Of a stretch of DNA of 25,070 bases, positions 1 to 8,024 are shown one piece after another. The DNA is from CAYMJM01 sp964391325. GTDB lineage: Bacteria; Patescibacteriota; Dojkabacteria; B142; JAFGMG01. The notes beneath the pieces were generated by a model that was given only the letters and a program-made list of their open reading frames with translations, was not told the DNA's origin and did not search any database. How positions within the stretch are numbered: position 1 is the stretch's first letter; each line of letters starts with the position of its first letter. The stretch covers positions 1-25,070 of the forward strand of contig CAYMJM010000013.1 of the NCBI GenBank assembly GCA_964391325.1, in the 5' to 3' direction. The position numbers and the translations under genes were made by a program.

Positions 1-624
1 TACAAACTCGACTGAAGTAATCCAGTATCCTGGATTCCATAATGATTTGCCAGATCTGAACATTTGTTTGCAGTCTACTAAAGAAGGTCGATATTTCCAG
101 TTTTCAAATTCATATACTTCTAGTCCATTAACAGTATCTATCTTATCTCCTATAGTGATCCACCCTAAATTGTGATTTGGGAACCTGGGAGTTTCTCCTA
201 GATAAACAAATCTATTGGGGTTCTGTAATATCAACTGCTCACCTGTTTTTAAAGCTTTTCTAAACTTTTCTGGTCTTTGCATGAGGTGGTCGGCCCATAA
301 GATGGCTACTGGTTCTGTTATGCCTCGATTTTTCAATGTATAAAATGCTAATCCTACAGCAGCAGACAAGTCTCTTCTAACAGGTTCGAGTATATAATTG
401 CTCTCTGGTATCTGTTGTGGGAGCTGGGACTTGACTATTGATTCATAGTCATGGTTTGTACTGATGTATATATCTGTATAGTCAACTACTTTTTCAACCC
501 TTTCTACAGCCATTTGTAGAGTCGACTTGCCTTCGAAAATCTGTTCAAATTGTTTAGGGCTGTTTTTACGGCTTAGCGGCCAAAGCCTGGTTCCGTGTCC
601 ACCAGCAAAAATAATAATTTTCAT
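1..624 (-). CDS. manC: Mannose-1-phosphate guanylyltransferase, 3' end cut by window edge
   Basis: The reverse strand is open from an ATG at 624 to the window edge, giving the first 208 residues. The N-terminus reads MKIIIFAGGHGTRLWPLSR, the nucleotide-binding signature of sugar-phosphate nucleotidyltransferases, here in the GGxGTRLWPLSR form typical of GDP-mannose pyrophosphorylases. Further on come SPKQF (the lysine motif of this family), an ILEPVRRDLSAA segment matching the 'EPxxRNTA' region, and a WNPGYWI segment matching the family's 'NxGxF' sugar-binding region. It would make GDP-mannose from mannose-1-phosphate and GTP in the cytoplasm, feeding glycan or surface polysaccharide synthesis. 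It lies 29 bp downstream of apbE on the same strand, so co-transcription is likely. A related hexose-1-phosphate nucleotidyltransferase cannot be fully excluded because the C-terminus is missing. Confidence 0.85.
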   Translation of the reverse strand, partial: MKIIIFAGGHGTRLWPLSRKNSPKQFEQIFEGKSTLQMAVERVEKVVDYTDIYISTNHDYESIVKSQLPQQIPESNYILEPVRRDLSAAVGLAFYTLKNRGITEPVAILWADHLMQRPEKFRKALKTGEQLILQNPNRFVYLGETPRFPNHNLGWITIGDKIDTVNGLEVYEFENWKYRPSLVDCKQMFRSGKSLWNPGYWITSVEFV

Positions 625-653
625 ATATAACAAATTAACAATTGGGTATTATA

Positions 654-1562
654 TCAAGAGATTAAATTTGTGTCCCCATACACTCCGTTTTCTGAAATAA
701 TAATAGTTTTTATATTATACTGCCTTGCCAGTTTTACGCCTTCTTGACCAAGTAAAAATAACGCTGTGGCCCACGCATCAGCTTCCATTGCGCTTTGAGC
801 TATTGCATATGCTTGAAGTGTTAGAGAATGAGGTTTCATAGTCTTGGGATTTATCAGGTGGTGAAACGCTCCTACTTTTTTTGCAAAAGTACCTGAAGCA
901 GCTATGGATTTATTTTTGATCTTAACAGCGCCTAATATTTTATCTGGTGCTGTGGGAGAAAAAAGCGCTATCTTTTTGGTGCCTTGGGCCCAGATATCTC
1001 CTCCAGCATTTATTATGAAATCATTGAGGCCAGAACGAATCAAGCAATCCTTTGCAAGATCAATTGCAAAACCTTTTGCCGATGCTCCAAGGTCAATGTT
1101 TTGATCTGGAAGAAGTCTTACTTCCAGTGTAGATTTATTCAGCTTAATATCAAGCGGGGAAGGACGCGTAGTTTTTTGTTGCTCTAGCTGTGTACTTATA
1201 TTTTGCTCAAGATGTCTGGCAATTCTGCTTGTGTCATACGAGCTGTCGTAGCCGTACGCTCTAAGGATATCAATTATAGTCGGATCGAATAAGCCGGAAG
1301 TGAGTTTGGAAAGCTCTAAAGAGTACTCTATTAGATGAAATAAGTCCGCACTGACTTTGTGCCAAGTTCCCGCGTTTCTGTTTAGCTTGGAAAGCTCACT
1401 TGTAGATTTAAAACGGGAAAATTTGTTAATTACATAGTTAAACTGATTGAAAGCTTCATCAATAGCATTTAAAACATCAATTTTAGGTATCCCAGTTGAA
1501 ATAGTTATTTCAACTAAAGTCCCCATCAATCCTTTGTTTTTTGTGATTTTTCGCACTGCCAA
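654..1562 (-). CDS. apbE: FAD:protein FMN transferase (ApbE family)
   Basis: A 302-residue protein of usual ApbE length. ApbE transfers FMN from FAD to a threonine of a target protein, usually a membrane or extracytoplasmic redox protein. Motifs seen: MGT near residues 13-15, the DLGASAKGFAID block at about 157-168 (canonical DLGGIAKGYAVD), INAGGDI just after it, HHLINPKT (canonical HIIDPRTG), and ADAWATALFLLG near the C-terminus (Mg/FAD-binding A-D-x-x-x-T). No signal peptide or lipobox is visible, unlike many ApbE lipoproteins. The start at 1562 overlaps the upstream gene by 53 bp; the ATG at codon 13 (1526) would shorten the overlap to 17 bp, but the longer start keeps the usual basic stretch before MGT. 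No obvious target protein with a flavinylation site was recognised in the window. Confidence 0.9.
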   Translation of the reverse strand: MAVRKITKNKGLMGTLVEITISTGIPKIDVLNAIDEAFNQFNYVINKFSRFKSTSELSKLNRNAGTWHKVSADLFHLIEYSLELSKLTSGLFDPTIIDILRAYGYDSSYDTSRIARHLEQNISTQLEQQKTTRPSPLDIKLNKSTLEVRLLPDQNIDLGASAKGFAIDLAKDCLIRSGLNDFIINAGGDIWAQGTKKIALFSPTAPDKILGAVKIKNKSIAASGTFAKKVGAFHHLINPKTMKPHSLTLQAYAIAQSAMEADAWATALFLLGQEGVKLARQYNIKTIIISENGVYGDTNLIS

Positions 1563-2244
1563 TTTTGTTCAGATAAAGACCTACTATTATAAGTAGGATA
1601 CCGCTTGCGGCCCCTATTATCAAACTTGGATGATCTTGAATCCCAGTGTTAGGTATAGAAGGAGTAGTAGGAGGCTGAGTAGGATAAGGTTCTTCCGTTG
1701 TTGTTGAAATATTGAGGCTGATGGCATTTGCTTCTTCTAGTAAATCAACACCATTTGTATTGACAATATTACTGTTCCCAGTAATTATTTCAATCTCTGT
1801 AGTTCCAGATTTGAGAGCTAGAAATTCTATCTCAGCAACAGTTCTCGTCAGGGCACTTGCAGTAGTTGCTTCTGCACGGATATTGATAATGCCTGTAGAA
1901 TTATTTACTGTATTCGTCTGAGTCCGGAATGTTGTGTCTATATAATCTATTTGTACTCCGGCAGCCGTCTCGTCTGCATCAATTACTCTTACAAATTCAG
2001 GATCAAAAGCAATATTAACAGAAAAGCTGGATATATTCTCGGCCGTTGAGCTTATATAAATCCTTACCTTTACTGTGTCTCCGACATTTAAGCTTGCGCT
2101 GTCTGCTTGCAGCAGAATTGTGTGGTTCTTAGTTCCATTCGCAGGAGGAGACGTCCCCCCAGGCGGAGTAAAAGGAAATGTAGGTGCAGCTAGTGTATCA
2201 GCACCTTGTGCTTTTACTTTTTGAATCAGATCTAAAAAATTCAT
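1510..2244 (-). CDS. Cohesin-like surface protein with IPNTG-type C-terminal anchor
   Basis: A 244-residue protein. Residues about 40-175 form a beta-rich domain with cohesin-like features: SASLNVGDTVKVRIYIS, then SFSVNIAFDPEFV, and INIRAEATTAS. This is followed by a Thr/Pro linker and a C-terminal IPNTG (about 197-201), a hydrophobic helix (about 207-225) and a basic tail (KIGSAKNHKKQR), which is the layout of sortase LPxTG substrates. Oddly, the N-terminus (MNFLDLIQKVKAQGADT) is not a visible signal peptide, and an in-frame stop lies four codons upstream of the ATG, so no longer start exists. Export may rely on the C-terminal helix alone, or the real start/signal was lost. It overlaps apbE and is transcribed divergently from the ATP synthase operon. 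The cohesin call is by pattern only. Confidence 0.65.
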   Translation of the reverse strand: MNFLDLIQKVKAQGADTLAAPTFPFTPPGGTSPPANGTKNHTILLQADSASLNVGDTVKVRIYISSTAENISSFSVNIAFDPEFVRVIDADETAAGVQIDYIDTTFRTQTNTVNNSTGIINIRAEATTASALTRTVAEIEFLALKSGTTEIEIITGNSNIVNTNGVDLLEEANAISLNISTTTEEPYPTQPPTTPSIPNTGIQDHPSLIIGAASGILLIIVGLYLNKIGSAKNHKKQRIDGDFS

Positions 2245-2300
2245 CCTAACTCTATCTTATATGAAAATGGAATGAATTTAAATAAAAACAATAATTTCAC

Positions 2301-2329
2301 TTGACAAAGTTGGGTTTCTTGTTTAATCT
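2301..2329 (+). promoter_or_regulatory. Sigma70-type promoter of the ATP synthase operon
   Basis: A perfect -35 TTGACA (2301-2306) is followed after 17 bp by TAATCT (2324-2329), which keeps the most conserved -10 positions (T, A and final T). An alternative reading is TTTAAT at 2322-2327 with a 15-bp spacer. Transcription would begin near 2336, leaving a leader of about 25 nt to the atpB ATG at 2361. This site explains why the atpB frame can be opened at a TTG at 2301: those bases are better read as the -35 hexamer than as a start codon. Confidence 0.6.
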
Positions 2330-2360
2330 CAGCCGAGGTTTCATTTATTTTTACCATAGT

Positions 2361-3197
2361 ATGGAAATTTCGCTCGCAGCAGAAACGCTGTTTCATTTGG
2401 GGCCTGTAGAGGTTACAAATTCCTTGTTTTCTGCTTTTTTAATTGTATTTATAATTGGAGTTGCAGCAGTAGTTATCGGGCGTAAGCTTAGTGTTGAATC
2501 GCCATCTAAACTACAGCTGATACTCGAAATGATCTTGGGGAGCTTTCGTGCTACCTCAAACGATATTTTAGGCAAGCTAAGGACAAGAAGCCTATTCAGC
2601 TTTTTGTTTACATTCTTTATTTTTATTATCTTTTCTAATTGGTTTGGACTATTGCCATTCGTTGGTCCTATTGTAATCGAACATCACTCAGGTCCTGAAG
2701 AGGTAATAGAGATAGAGACTCATGACGAAGGAGTAAGCGTCTTGGGATGTATTAAGGATAGAGACTGTGTACTGACAACCTCAGGAATAAAAAAAATTGA
2801 AGCATATCCGGTATTCCGGGCCCCTACATCAGATGTGTCAGCTACTTTGGCATTAGCTTTGATAGCTATGGCAGGTATTCATTATGTAGGAGTAACATCT
2901 CTTGGCCGCGGATATTTTAAGAAGTACTTTAATTTTTCTAATCCAATTGATGCGTTTGTCGGGATACTAGAGCTATTATCTGAAGCAGGTAAAATTGTTT
3001 CTTTTACATTCAGGTTATTTGGAAATATATTTGCTGGAGAAGTGTTACTGATTGTAATCACTTCTATTTCCTTTGGTTTGGCTACACTTCCATTTTTAGC
3101 ATTGGAGGTGTTCGTAGGTTTTATCCAAGCCTTTGTATTCTTTATGCTAATTGTGATTTTCTTAAGTGTGGCGGTCGTTCCACATGAACATAATTAA
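2361..3197 (+). CDS. atpB: F1Fo ATP synthase subunit a
   Basis: The membrane stator subunit that forms the ion half-channels against the c-ring. Several hydrophobic helices are present, and the SFTFRLFGNIFAGE segment carries the essential arginine of subunit a (equivalent to E. coli R210 in LRLFGN). The protein ends in PHEHN. A soluble loop of about 50 residues (HHSGPEEVIEIETHD to IEAYPVF), with one Cys pair, lies between the second and third hydrophobic parts. I start it at the ATG at 2361 (MEISLAAETLF), typical of CPR subunit a, rather than at the in-frame TTG at 2301, which coincides with a -35 hexamer. It is the first gene of the operon; no atpI-like gene precedes it. Length is 278 residues. 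Confidence 0.93.
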   Translation: MEISLAAETLFHLGPVEVTNSLFSAFLIVFIIGVAAVVIGRKLSVESPSKLQLILEMILGSFRATSNDILGKLRTRSLFSFLFTFFIFIIFSNWFGLLPFVGPIVIEHHSGPEEVIEIETHDEGVSVLGCIKDRDCVLTTSGIKKIEAYPVFRAPTSDVSATLALALIAMAGIHYVGVTSLGRGYFKKYFNFSNPIDAFVGILELLSEAGKIVSFTFRLFGNIFAGEVLLIVITSISFGLATLPFLALEVFVGFIQAFVFFMLIVIFLSVAVVPHEHN

Positions 3198-3215
3198 AAT
3201 ATTAAATTAATTGAA

Positions 3216-3443
3216 ATGGATATAGAAGCAGCAAAGTCATTAGGTATGGCAATAGCAATTGGTTTCGGTGCTTTAGGACCGGGACTAGGTATTGGTCTTT
3301 TAGGTAGCAACGCAGTTAAAGCTATTGGCCGAAATCCAGAAGCAGAGTCTAAAATTAGAACTACTATGATTTTAGCTATCGCATTTGCAGAAGCTATAGC
3401 TATTTATGCCTTAGTGGTTGCGTTAATCATTAAATTTGTATAG
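3216..3443 (+). CDS. atpE: F1Fo ATP synthase subunit c
   Basis: A 75-residue hairpin of two membrane helices joined by the polar loop AIGRNPEAESK, as in all c-subunits (RQPE loop). The ion-binding carboxylate is the Glu in FAEAIAIYALV of helix 2. Aligned with Na+-type rings such as Ilyobacter, the helix-1 Gln of GPGxGQG is Ile here (GPGLGIG) and the Ser/Thr after the Glu is Ala, so Na+ ligands are missing and H+ coupling is inferred. It lies 18 bp after atpB with no clear Shine-Dalgarno site. Confidence 0.95.
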   Translation: MDIEAAKSLGMAIAIGFGALGPGLGIGLLGSNAVKAIGRNPEAESKIRTTMILAIAFAEAIAIYALVVALIIKFV

Positions 3444-3459
3444 CTTTTAAATATCGTCC

Positions 3460-3939
3460 ATGGAAGCACTGGGAATCAATATTGTAAATATTTTTATTTA
3501 TATAGCACTATTTTTATTGCTATATAAAATACTTGATAAGTTTTTGCTCTCTAAGCTGGATAGTATCTTGACTGAAAGAGAAGGCATCGTAGAGAAAAAT
3601 TTGAATCTGGCAAATGAGGCAGAAGAAAAGATGGCTAAAGCAGAAACCAAGATTGAAAAGGACCAGCAAGAAATAAAGGAGTTGAGGACTGAAGTTTTGA
3701 AAGAGTCAAAAGAACAGGCCCAAAAAGAAGCTGAAAAGATTGTTGATTCTGCCAAGGCAGAGGCTAAGGAAATTGTAGAAAGCGCTCAAAAGCAGACAAA
3801 AATTGAATCAGCAAAACAGAAACAGGAATTTGATAAAGCAGTTGAAACTAGAGCAAAGGAAGTTGTAAGTAAACTGTTTAAAGATAATCCAGACTTGGAT
3901 AGTAAGTTGCTGGATAAATTGATAAGTGAAAATTTATAA
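3460..3939 (+). CDS. atpF: F1Fo ATP synthase subunit b
   Basis: The peripheral stalk subunit, 159 residues, close to the usual 156-170. One N-terminal membrane helix (about residues 6-25, NIVNIFIYIALFLLLYKIL) is followed by ILTEREGIVEKNLNLANEAE, the usual 'R...I...L..AE' entry into the long Ala/Glu/Lys-rich coiled coil, which runs to the C-terminus. Only one b gene is present, so a homodimeric stalk is expected. It lies 16 bp after atpE and 17 bp before the short delta gene. Confidence 0.93.
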   Translation: MEALGINIVNIFIYIALFLLLYKILDKFLLSKLDSILTEREGIVEKNLNLANEAEEKMAKAETKIEKDQQEIKELRTEVLKESKEQAQKEAEKIVDSAKAEAKEIVESAQKQTKIESAKQKQEFDKAVETRAKEVVSKLFKDNPDLDSKLLDKLISENL

Positions 3940-3956
3940 GTTAGTGCCTAAGATGT

Positions 3957-4289
3957 ATGAATAAGCAAGAAAGCCTGGTCAGACTCTCCGAAATAAAGAG
4001 TCAAGACCAAGATACAATTTTGACAGTTTTGGAAGTACTAGGTGCACTTCAAGACCAAGACATAGACTCGGTTATCAGAGAGTATAAAAAACTACTAAAA
4101 GGGGAGCTGGTTATAGCGAAGGTTCTTACGAGAGTGGAATTAAGCTCTGGACAGAAAAGTGAACTGGAAAAGACAATTAAAGAACAACATCAAGACACAG
4201 AAGTCATATTTAGTTATAGAGTTGACTCTAATCTTCGTGATTCCTTGAGAGTTGAAATCGGAGATAAAATTTTTAGATATTCTATTTAG
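3957..4289 (+). CDS. atpH: F1Fo ATP synthase subunit delta, much shortened
   Basis: Position between b and alpha, plus the C-terminal half, identify this as delta/OSCP. The stretch KVLTRVELSSGQKSELEKTI followed by EVIFSYRVDSNLRDSLRVEIGDKIF matches the C-terminal delta region (family pattern: V.SA..L...Q...L...L, then V.V...LIGG..I.IGD..ID). It is only 110 residues long versus about 175-180. Roughly the first 70 residues, including most of the six-helix N-terminal domain that binds the alpha N-terminus, appear to be absent, and the usual 'S.r..L..L' tail is missing. The GG of LIGG is not conserved (LRDSL). No stop codons or frameshift remnants of a longer delta are visible: only 17 bp separate it from atpF. 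A reduced but functional stalk subunit is inferred. Confidence 0.75.
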   Translation: MNKQESLVRLSEIKSQDQDTILTVLEVLGALQDQDIDSVIREYKKLLKGELVIAKVLTRVELSSGQKSELEKTIKEQHQDTEVIFSYRVDSNLRDSLRVEIGDKIFRYSI

Positions 4290-4302
4290 TTACAAGAGTT
4301 TT

Positions 4303-5754
4303 ATGGAATTTAAAAGTACTGGTACAATCGAGCAGGTGAAGGATGGTATAGCATATGTAAGAGGTTTGTCCGATGTGGGCTATAACGAAGTCGTCAATAT
4401 AGAATTTTCACGGGGGGTTGTACAAGGTTTGGTCTTAAATTTGGAGGAGGATACAGTTGGTGTTGTCATTTTAGGCGATTACACTGAAATTGTAGAAGGT
4501 GACACAGTAGTTTCTACAGGACAACTTTTAAGTCTAAATGTAAGCGAAGATTTTTTCGGACATGTAATTAGTCCTTTAGGTAAATTGTTGGATTCTACTG
4601 GAGAAATTAAAGGGGGGAAAAGTATGTTGCTGGAAAAAATAGCTCCTGGAGTAATTGAGCGACAGGATGTAAATAGACCTCTGGCAACGGGAATTAAAGC
4701 TGTGGATTCTATGATCCCCATTGGCAAGGGACAAAGAGAGTTGATTATTGGTGATAGGCAAACAGGTAAGACAGCCATCGCAATTGATACAATCATAAAT
4801 CAAAAAGGCAAGGATGTTTACTGTATATATGTTGCCATTGGTCAAAAAACATCAAAAGTAGCTCAAATCAGAAGTAAGTTAGAACAGCTTGGTGCTATGG
4901 ATTATACGGTTATTGTTAGCGCTAATGCCTCTGATCCGGCATCACTCCAATTTATTGCCCCTTATGCCGGAGCTTCTATAGGAGAGTATATGGCGGAGCA
5001 AGGCAAAGATGCTTTAATTATCTATGATGACCTTACAAAGCATGCCTGGGCATATCGGGAGATTTCTTTATTGCTAAGAAGACCACCGGGAAGAGAAGCA
5101 TACCCTGGTGATGTTTTTTACTTACATTCAAGACTTTTGGAAAGGGCGGTACAGTATTCTGAAAAACATGAGGGGGGGTCGCTTACAGCACTTCCAATCA
5201 TCGAAACTCAGGCAGGAGATATTTCAGCATATATTCCAACAAATGTAATTTCTATTACAGATGGTCAGATTTATCTAGAATCAGATTTATTTAATGCTGG
5301 CCAAAGACCAGCAGTAAATATTGGATTATCAGTATCGCGGGTTGGGGGATCTGCCCAAATTAAGCCGATGAAGCAGGTTGCGGGGCAGTTGCGGTTGGAT
5401 CTTGCTCAGTATCGGGAATTGGCAGCGTTTGCTCAATTTGGTTCTGACCTGGACAAGGAGACTCAGGCTAGACTAGATCGTGGACAGAGACTCTATGAGT
5501 TATTAAAGCAGGAACAGTATGATCCTCTCAGAACAGGAGAACAAGTCATGATACTTTATGCTGGTACCAGAGGATATTTGGATGAGATTGAAGTTAAGAA
5601 TATCAGGCGTTGGGAAACAGAGTTTAGGATGTTTTTATCGGAGAAGCATCCTAAATTATTAGATGAACTTGAGACAAACACCTCAATAGAAGAAAAGCTG
5701 GAAAGACAGATAACATCAGCAATAGACCAGTTTAGTAAAATTTTTAATAATTAG
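4303..5754 (+). CDS. atpA: F1Fo ATP synthase subunit alpha
   Basis: The non-catalytic nucleotide-binding subunit, 483 residues from the ATG at 4303. Seen: beta-barrel start GTIEQVKDGIAYVRGL, P-loop GDRQTGKTAIAID (about 150-162), IYDDLTKHAWAYREISLLLRR (Walker B region), and VSRVGGSAQ carrying the arginine finger. The frame is open upstream to a TTG at 4252, overlapping delta by 38 bp and adding 17 residues (MKSEIKFLDILFSYKSF). I prefer 4303 because ACAAGAG lies just upstream and the TTG has no spaced ribosome site. With the ATG start the protein lacks the 20-25-residue N-terminal helix that normally docks onto delta; with the TTG start a substitute could exist. Confidence 0.93.
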   Translation: MEFKSTGTIEQVKDGIAYVRGLSDVGYNEVVNIEFSRGVVQGLVLNLEEDTVGVVILGDYTEIVEGDTVVSTGQLLSLNVSEDFFGHVISPLGKLLDSTGEIKGGKSMLLEKIAPGVIERQDVNRPLATGIKAVDSMIPIGKGQRELIIGDRQTGKTAIAIDTIINQKGKDVYCIYVAIGQKTSKVAQIRSKLEQLGAMDYTVIVSANASDPASLQFIAPYAGASIGEYMAEQGKDALIIYDDLTKHAWAYREISLLLRRPPGREAYPGDVFYLHSRLLERAVQYSEKHEGGSLTALPIIETQAGDISAYIPTNVISITDGQIYLESDLFNAGQRPAVNIGLSVSRVGGSAQIKPMKQVAGQLRLDLAQYRELAAFAQFGSDLDKETQARLDRGQRLYELLKQEQYDPLRTGEQVMILYAGTRGYLDEIEVKNIRRWETEFRMFLSEKHPKLLDELETNTSIEEKLERQITSAIDQFSKIFNN

Positions 5755-5763
5755 AATCAGTAG

Positions 5764-6630
5764 TTGGCGGATAGCAAAGGTATTAAAAGAAGAATAAATT
5801 CCATTACTAACACAGCTCAAATTACTAGGGCTCTTCAGATGGTTAGTGCTGCTAAAATTAATAAAACACAGAAACAGGCAGAGCAATTAATGATATATTC
5901 TGAGGGGATATACGAGTTGGTTAAAATGATCGGAGCTATTCGTGATTTTGAAAGCCCTTATACTAAAAAGCACGACAAGGTAGAAAATATATTGATCTTG
6001 ATTATTGGGCCCAGTAGAGGATTTGTAGGCTCATTGGTTGCCAATCAGGAAATTTATCTGAATAGATACATAGATGATTTGAGGCTTAAATATTCAGGAG
6101 TAAATATCAGTACGATTACTAAGCATAAAATGGCGTTTAAAATTGCTAAAGCCCTAAATTTAGATATAACTAATCACTTTGATGAATACATAGAGGAACC
6201 CAGTATGACAGATTTGTCTGCAATGCTTAAGATTATAATTGAGGGATTTGAGGCTGCAGAGTTTGATGAGGTATATGTTTCATATAACCATTTTATTAAT
6301 ACAATTCAACAAATTCCACAGGTAAAGAAGGTTCTACCTATACAACTGGAGCACGAAGATTCAAACAATGAGACGGATTTTGTCTATGAACCAGGTCAAA
6401 TAGCTGTACTAAATCAGTTGCTTCCCGAGTACTTTGAGATACAGATACTGGATGCAATTCTAGAATCCATTGCTAGCGAGCATAGTTCTAGGATGGTATC
6501 TATGAAAAACGCAACTGACAATGCTAATGAACTGAAAGAGAAATTACAATTACAGTACAATAGATCCAGGCAATCACAGATTACTGCAGAAATAATGGAC
6601 ATAGTCGGAGGAAGTTTTACTAATATTTAA
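5764..6630 (+). CDS. atpG: F1Fo ATP synthase subunit gamma
   Basis: The central rotor shaft, 288 residues, normal length. The N-terminal ADSKGIKRRINSITNTAQI and ALQMVSAAKINK match the family's xLKxIKRRIxSVxNTxxIT and MVAAAK. The C-terminus (SEHSSRMVSMKNATDNA, then NRSRQSQITAEIMDIVGG) matches the family signature in which the C-terminal helix pairs with the N-terminal one. The start codon is TTG at 5764; no in-frame ATG precedes the conserved N-terminus, so the TTG start is well supported. It begins 9 bp after the atpA stop. Confidence 0.95.
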   Translation: MADSKGIKRRINSITNTAQITRALQMVSAAKINKTQKQAEQLMIYSEGIYELVKMIGAIRDFESPYTKKHDKVENILILIIGPSRGFVGSLVANQEIYLNRYIDDLRLKYSGVNISTITKHKMAFKIAKALNLDITNHFDEYIEEPSMTDLSAMLKIIIEGFEAAEFDEVYVSYNHFINTIQQIPQVKKVLPIQLEHEDSNNETDFVYEPGQIAVLNQLLPEYFEIQILDAILESIASEHSSRMVSMKNATDNANELKEKLQLQYNRSRQSQITAEIMDIVGGSFTNI

Positions 6631-6649
6631 TTGATAACAGGTTTCTAAT

Positions 6650-8008
6650 ATGAAAAATTTAGGCTATATAAAACAGGTTATCGGCGTTGTAGTCGATGTG
6701 ATTTTTGAAAATGAATTACCCGAGATATATGAGGCACTTCAAGTAGAGGATCTAGTACTGGAAGTGCAGCAGCACATGGGTAATAAGACTGTGCGGACTA
6801 TTTCTATGGGGTCTACTGATGGTTTGAAACGGGGACAGAAAGTGTTAGCGACAGGAAAACCAATAACGGTGCCTGTTGGTAAAAAGACCTTGGGAAGAAT
6901 GTTTAATGTATTAGGTCAGCCTATTGACGGGAAAGCAGCCGATGATTATAAAACACAGTGGGAAATCCACAGAAAGTCTCCGGAGTTTATAGAACAGACC
7001 ACAAGAATGGAAATTTTTGAAACAGGTATCAAAGTAATTGATTTAATATGTCCTTTCGTGCGAGGTGGGAAAGTTGGTGCTTTTGGTGGTGCAGGTACAG
7101 GAAAAACAGTAATTATCCAGGAGTTGATTTATAATTTAGCAATTGAGCATAGTGGTTATTCAGTTTTTGCCGGCGTAGGAGAAAGAACTAGAGAGGGGAC
7201 AGCTTTGTATCGCGAGATGGAGGATTCTGGTGTTTTGAAAAACACAGCTTTGGTATTTGGCCAAATGAATGAACCTCCTGGGGTTAGGATGCGAGTTGCA
7301 CTAACAGCACTTACTATGGCTGAATACTTTAGGGAGACAGAAGGCAAAGATCTGCTTCTATTTATTGATAATATTTTTAGGTTTACACAAGCAGGATCCG
7401 AGGTTTCAACGCTTTTAGGCAGGTTACCTTCAGCCGTTGGATATCAGCCAACTCTTGCTGAGGACCTCGGTTACTTGCAGGAACGTATTACCTCCACTTC
7501 TAAGGGTTCGATTACATCAATGCAGGCAGTATATGTGCCGGCAGATGACTATACTGATCCTGCTCCTGCAACAACATTCTCTCATCTGGATTCGACAATT
7601 GTGCTTGATAGATCTTTAGTGGAACAGGGATTGTATCCTGCGGTCGACCCATTATCTTCCACTTCAAATGCTTTACAGGCAAATATAGTGGGCGAAGATC
7701 ACTACAGAGTAGCGAGGGAAGTACAAAATGTGTTACAAAGATATAGAGAGCTGCAGGATATTATTGCAATTCTGGGAGTCGATGAATTATCTGAAGAGGA
7801 TAAAATAACCGTAGCTCGAGCCAGAAAGATACAGAGGTTTCTTACACAACCTTTTCATGTAGCCGAGCAGTTTACCGGTCGTGAAGGTAAATATGTTACA
7901 ATTAATGATACAATAAAAGGGTTTGAACTTATTTTAAGTGGCGAGCTGGATGATGTAGCGGAGCATGAGTTCTACATGAAAGGAGCTATCGAAGAAGTTA
8001 AAAAATAA
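6650..8008 (+). CDS. atpD: F1Fo ATP synthase subunit beta
   Basis: The catalytic subunit, 452 residues. P-loop GGAGTGKT (146-153; the usual GGAGVGKT with V to T), catalytic Glu at about 178 in GVGERTREG, MNEPPG followed by RVALTALTMAEYFRE, Walker B LLFIDNIFRFTQAGSEVS, LGRLPSAVGYQPTL, and SRSLVEQGLYPAVDPL-type segment (DRSLVEQGLYPAVDPLSS). All core catalytic residues are present. A small deviation is VRMR for the usual ARAR after MNEPPG. It follows gamma by 19 bp and precedes a UMP kinase rather than epsilon. Confidence 0.97.
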   Translation: MKNLGYIKQVIGVVVDVIFENELPEIYEALQVEDLVLEVQQHMGNKTVRTISMGSTDGLKRGQKVLATGKPITVPVGKKTLGRMFNVLGQPIDGKAADDYKTQWEIHRKSPEFIEQTTRMEIFETGIKVIDLICPFVRGGKVGAFGGAGTGKTVIIQELIYNLAIEHSGYSVFAGVGERTREGTALYREMEDSGVLKNTALVFGQMNEPPGVRMRVALTALTMAEYFRETEGKDLLLFIDNIFRFTQAGSEVSTLLGRLPSAVGYQPTLAEDLGYLQERITSTSKGSITSMQAVYVPADDYTDPAPATTFSHLDSTIVLDRSLVEQGLYPAVDPLSSTSNALQANIVGEDHYRVAREVQNVLQRYRELQDIIAILGVDELSEEDKITVARARKIQRFLTQPFHVAEQFTGREGKYVTINDTIKGFELILSGELDDVAEHEFYMKGAIEEVKK

Positions 8009-8024
8009 ATATTAGGGCAGGTTT

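Noticed and set aside
904..1187. Plus-strand ORFs opposite apbE, and similar ORFs opposite other long genes
   Set aside because: They lie antisense to well-recognised genes and show no recognisable domains.
2301..2360. TTG-started 20-residue extension of AtpB
   Set aside because: The TTG is part of a perfect TTGACA -35 hexamer, and the ATG at 2361 begins the usual subunit a N-terminus.
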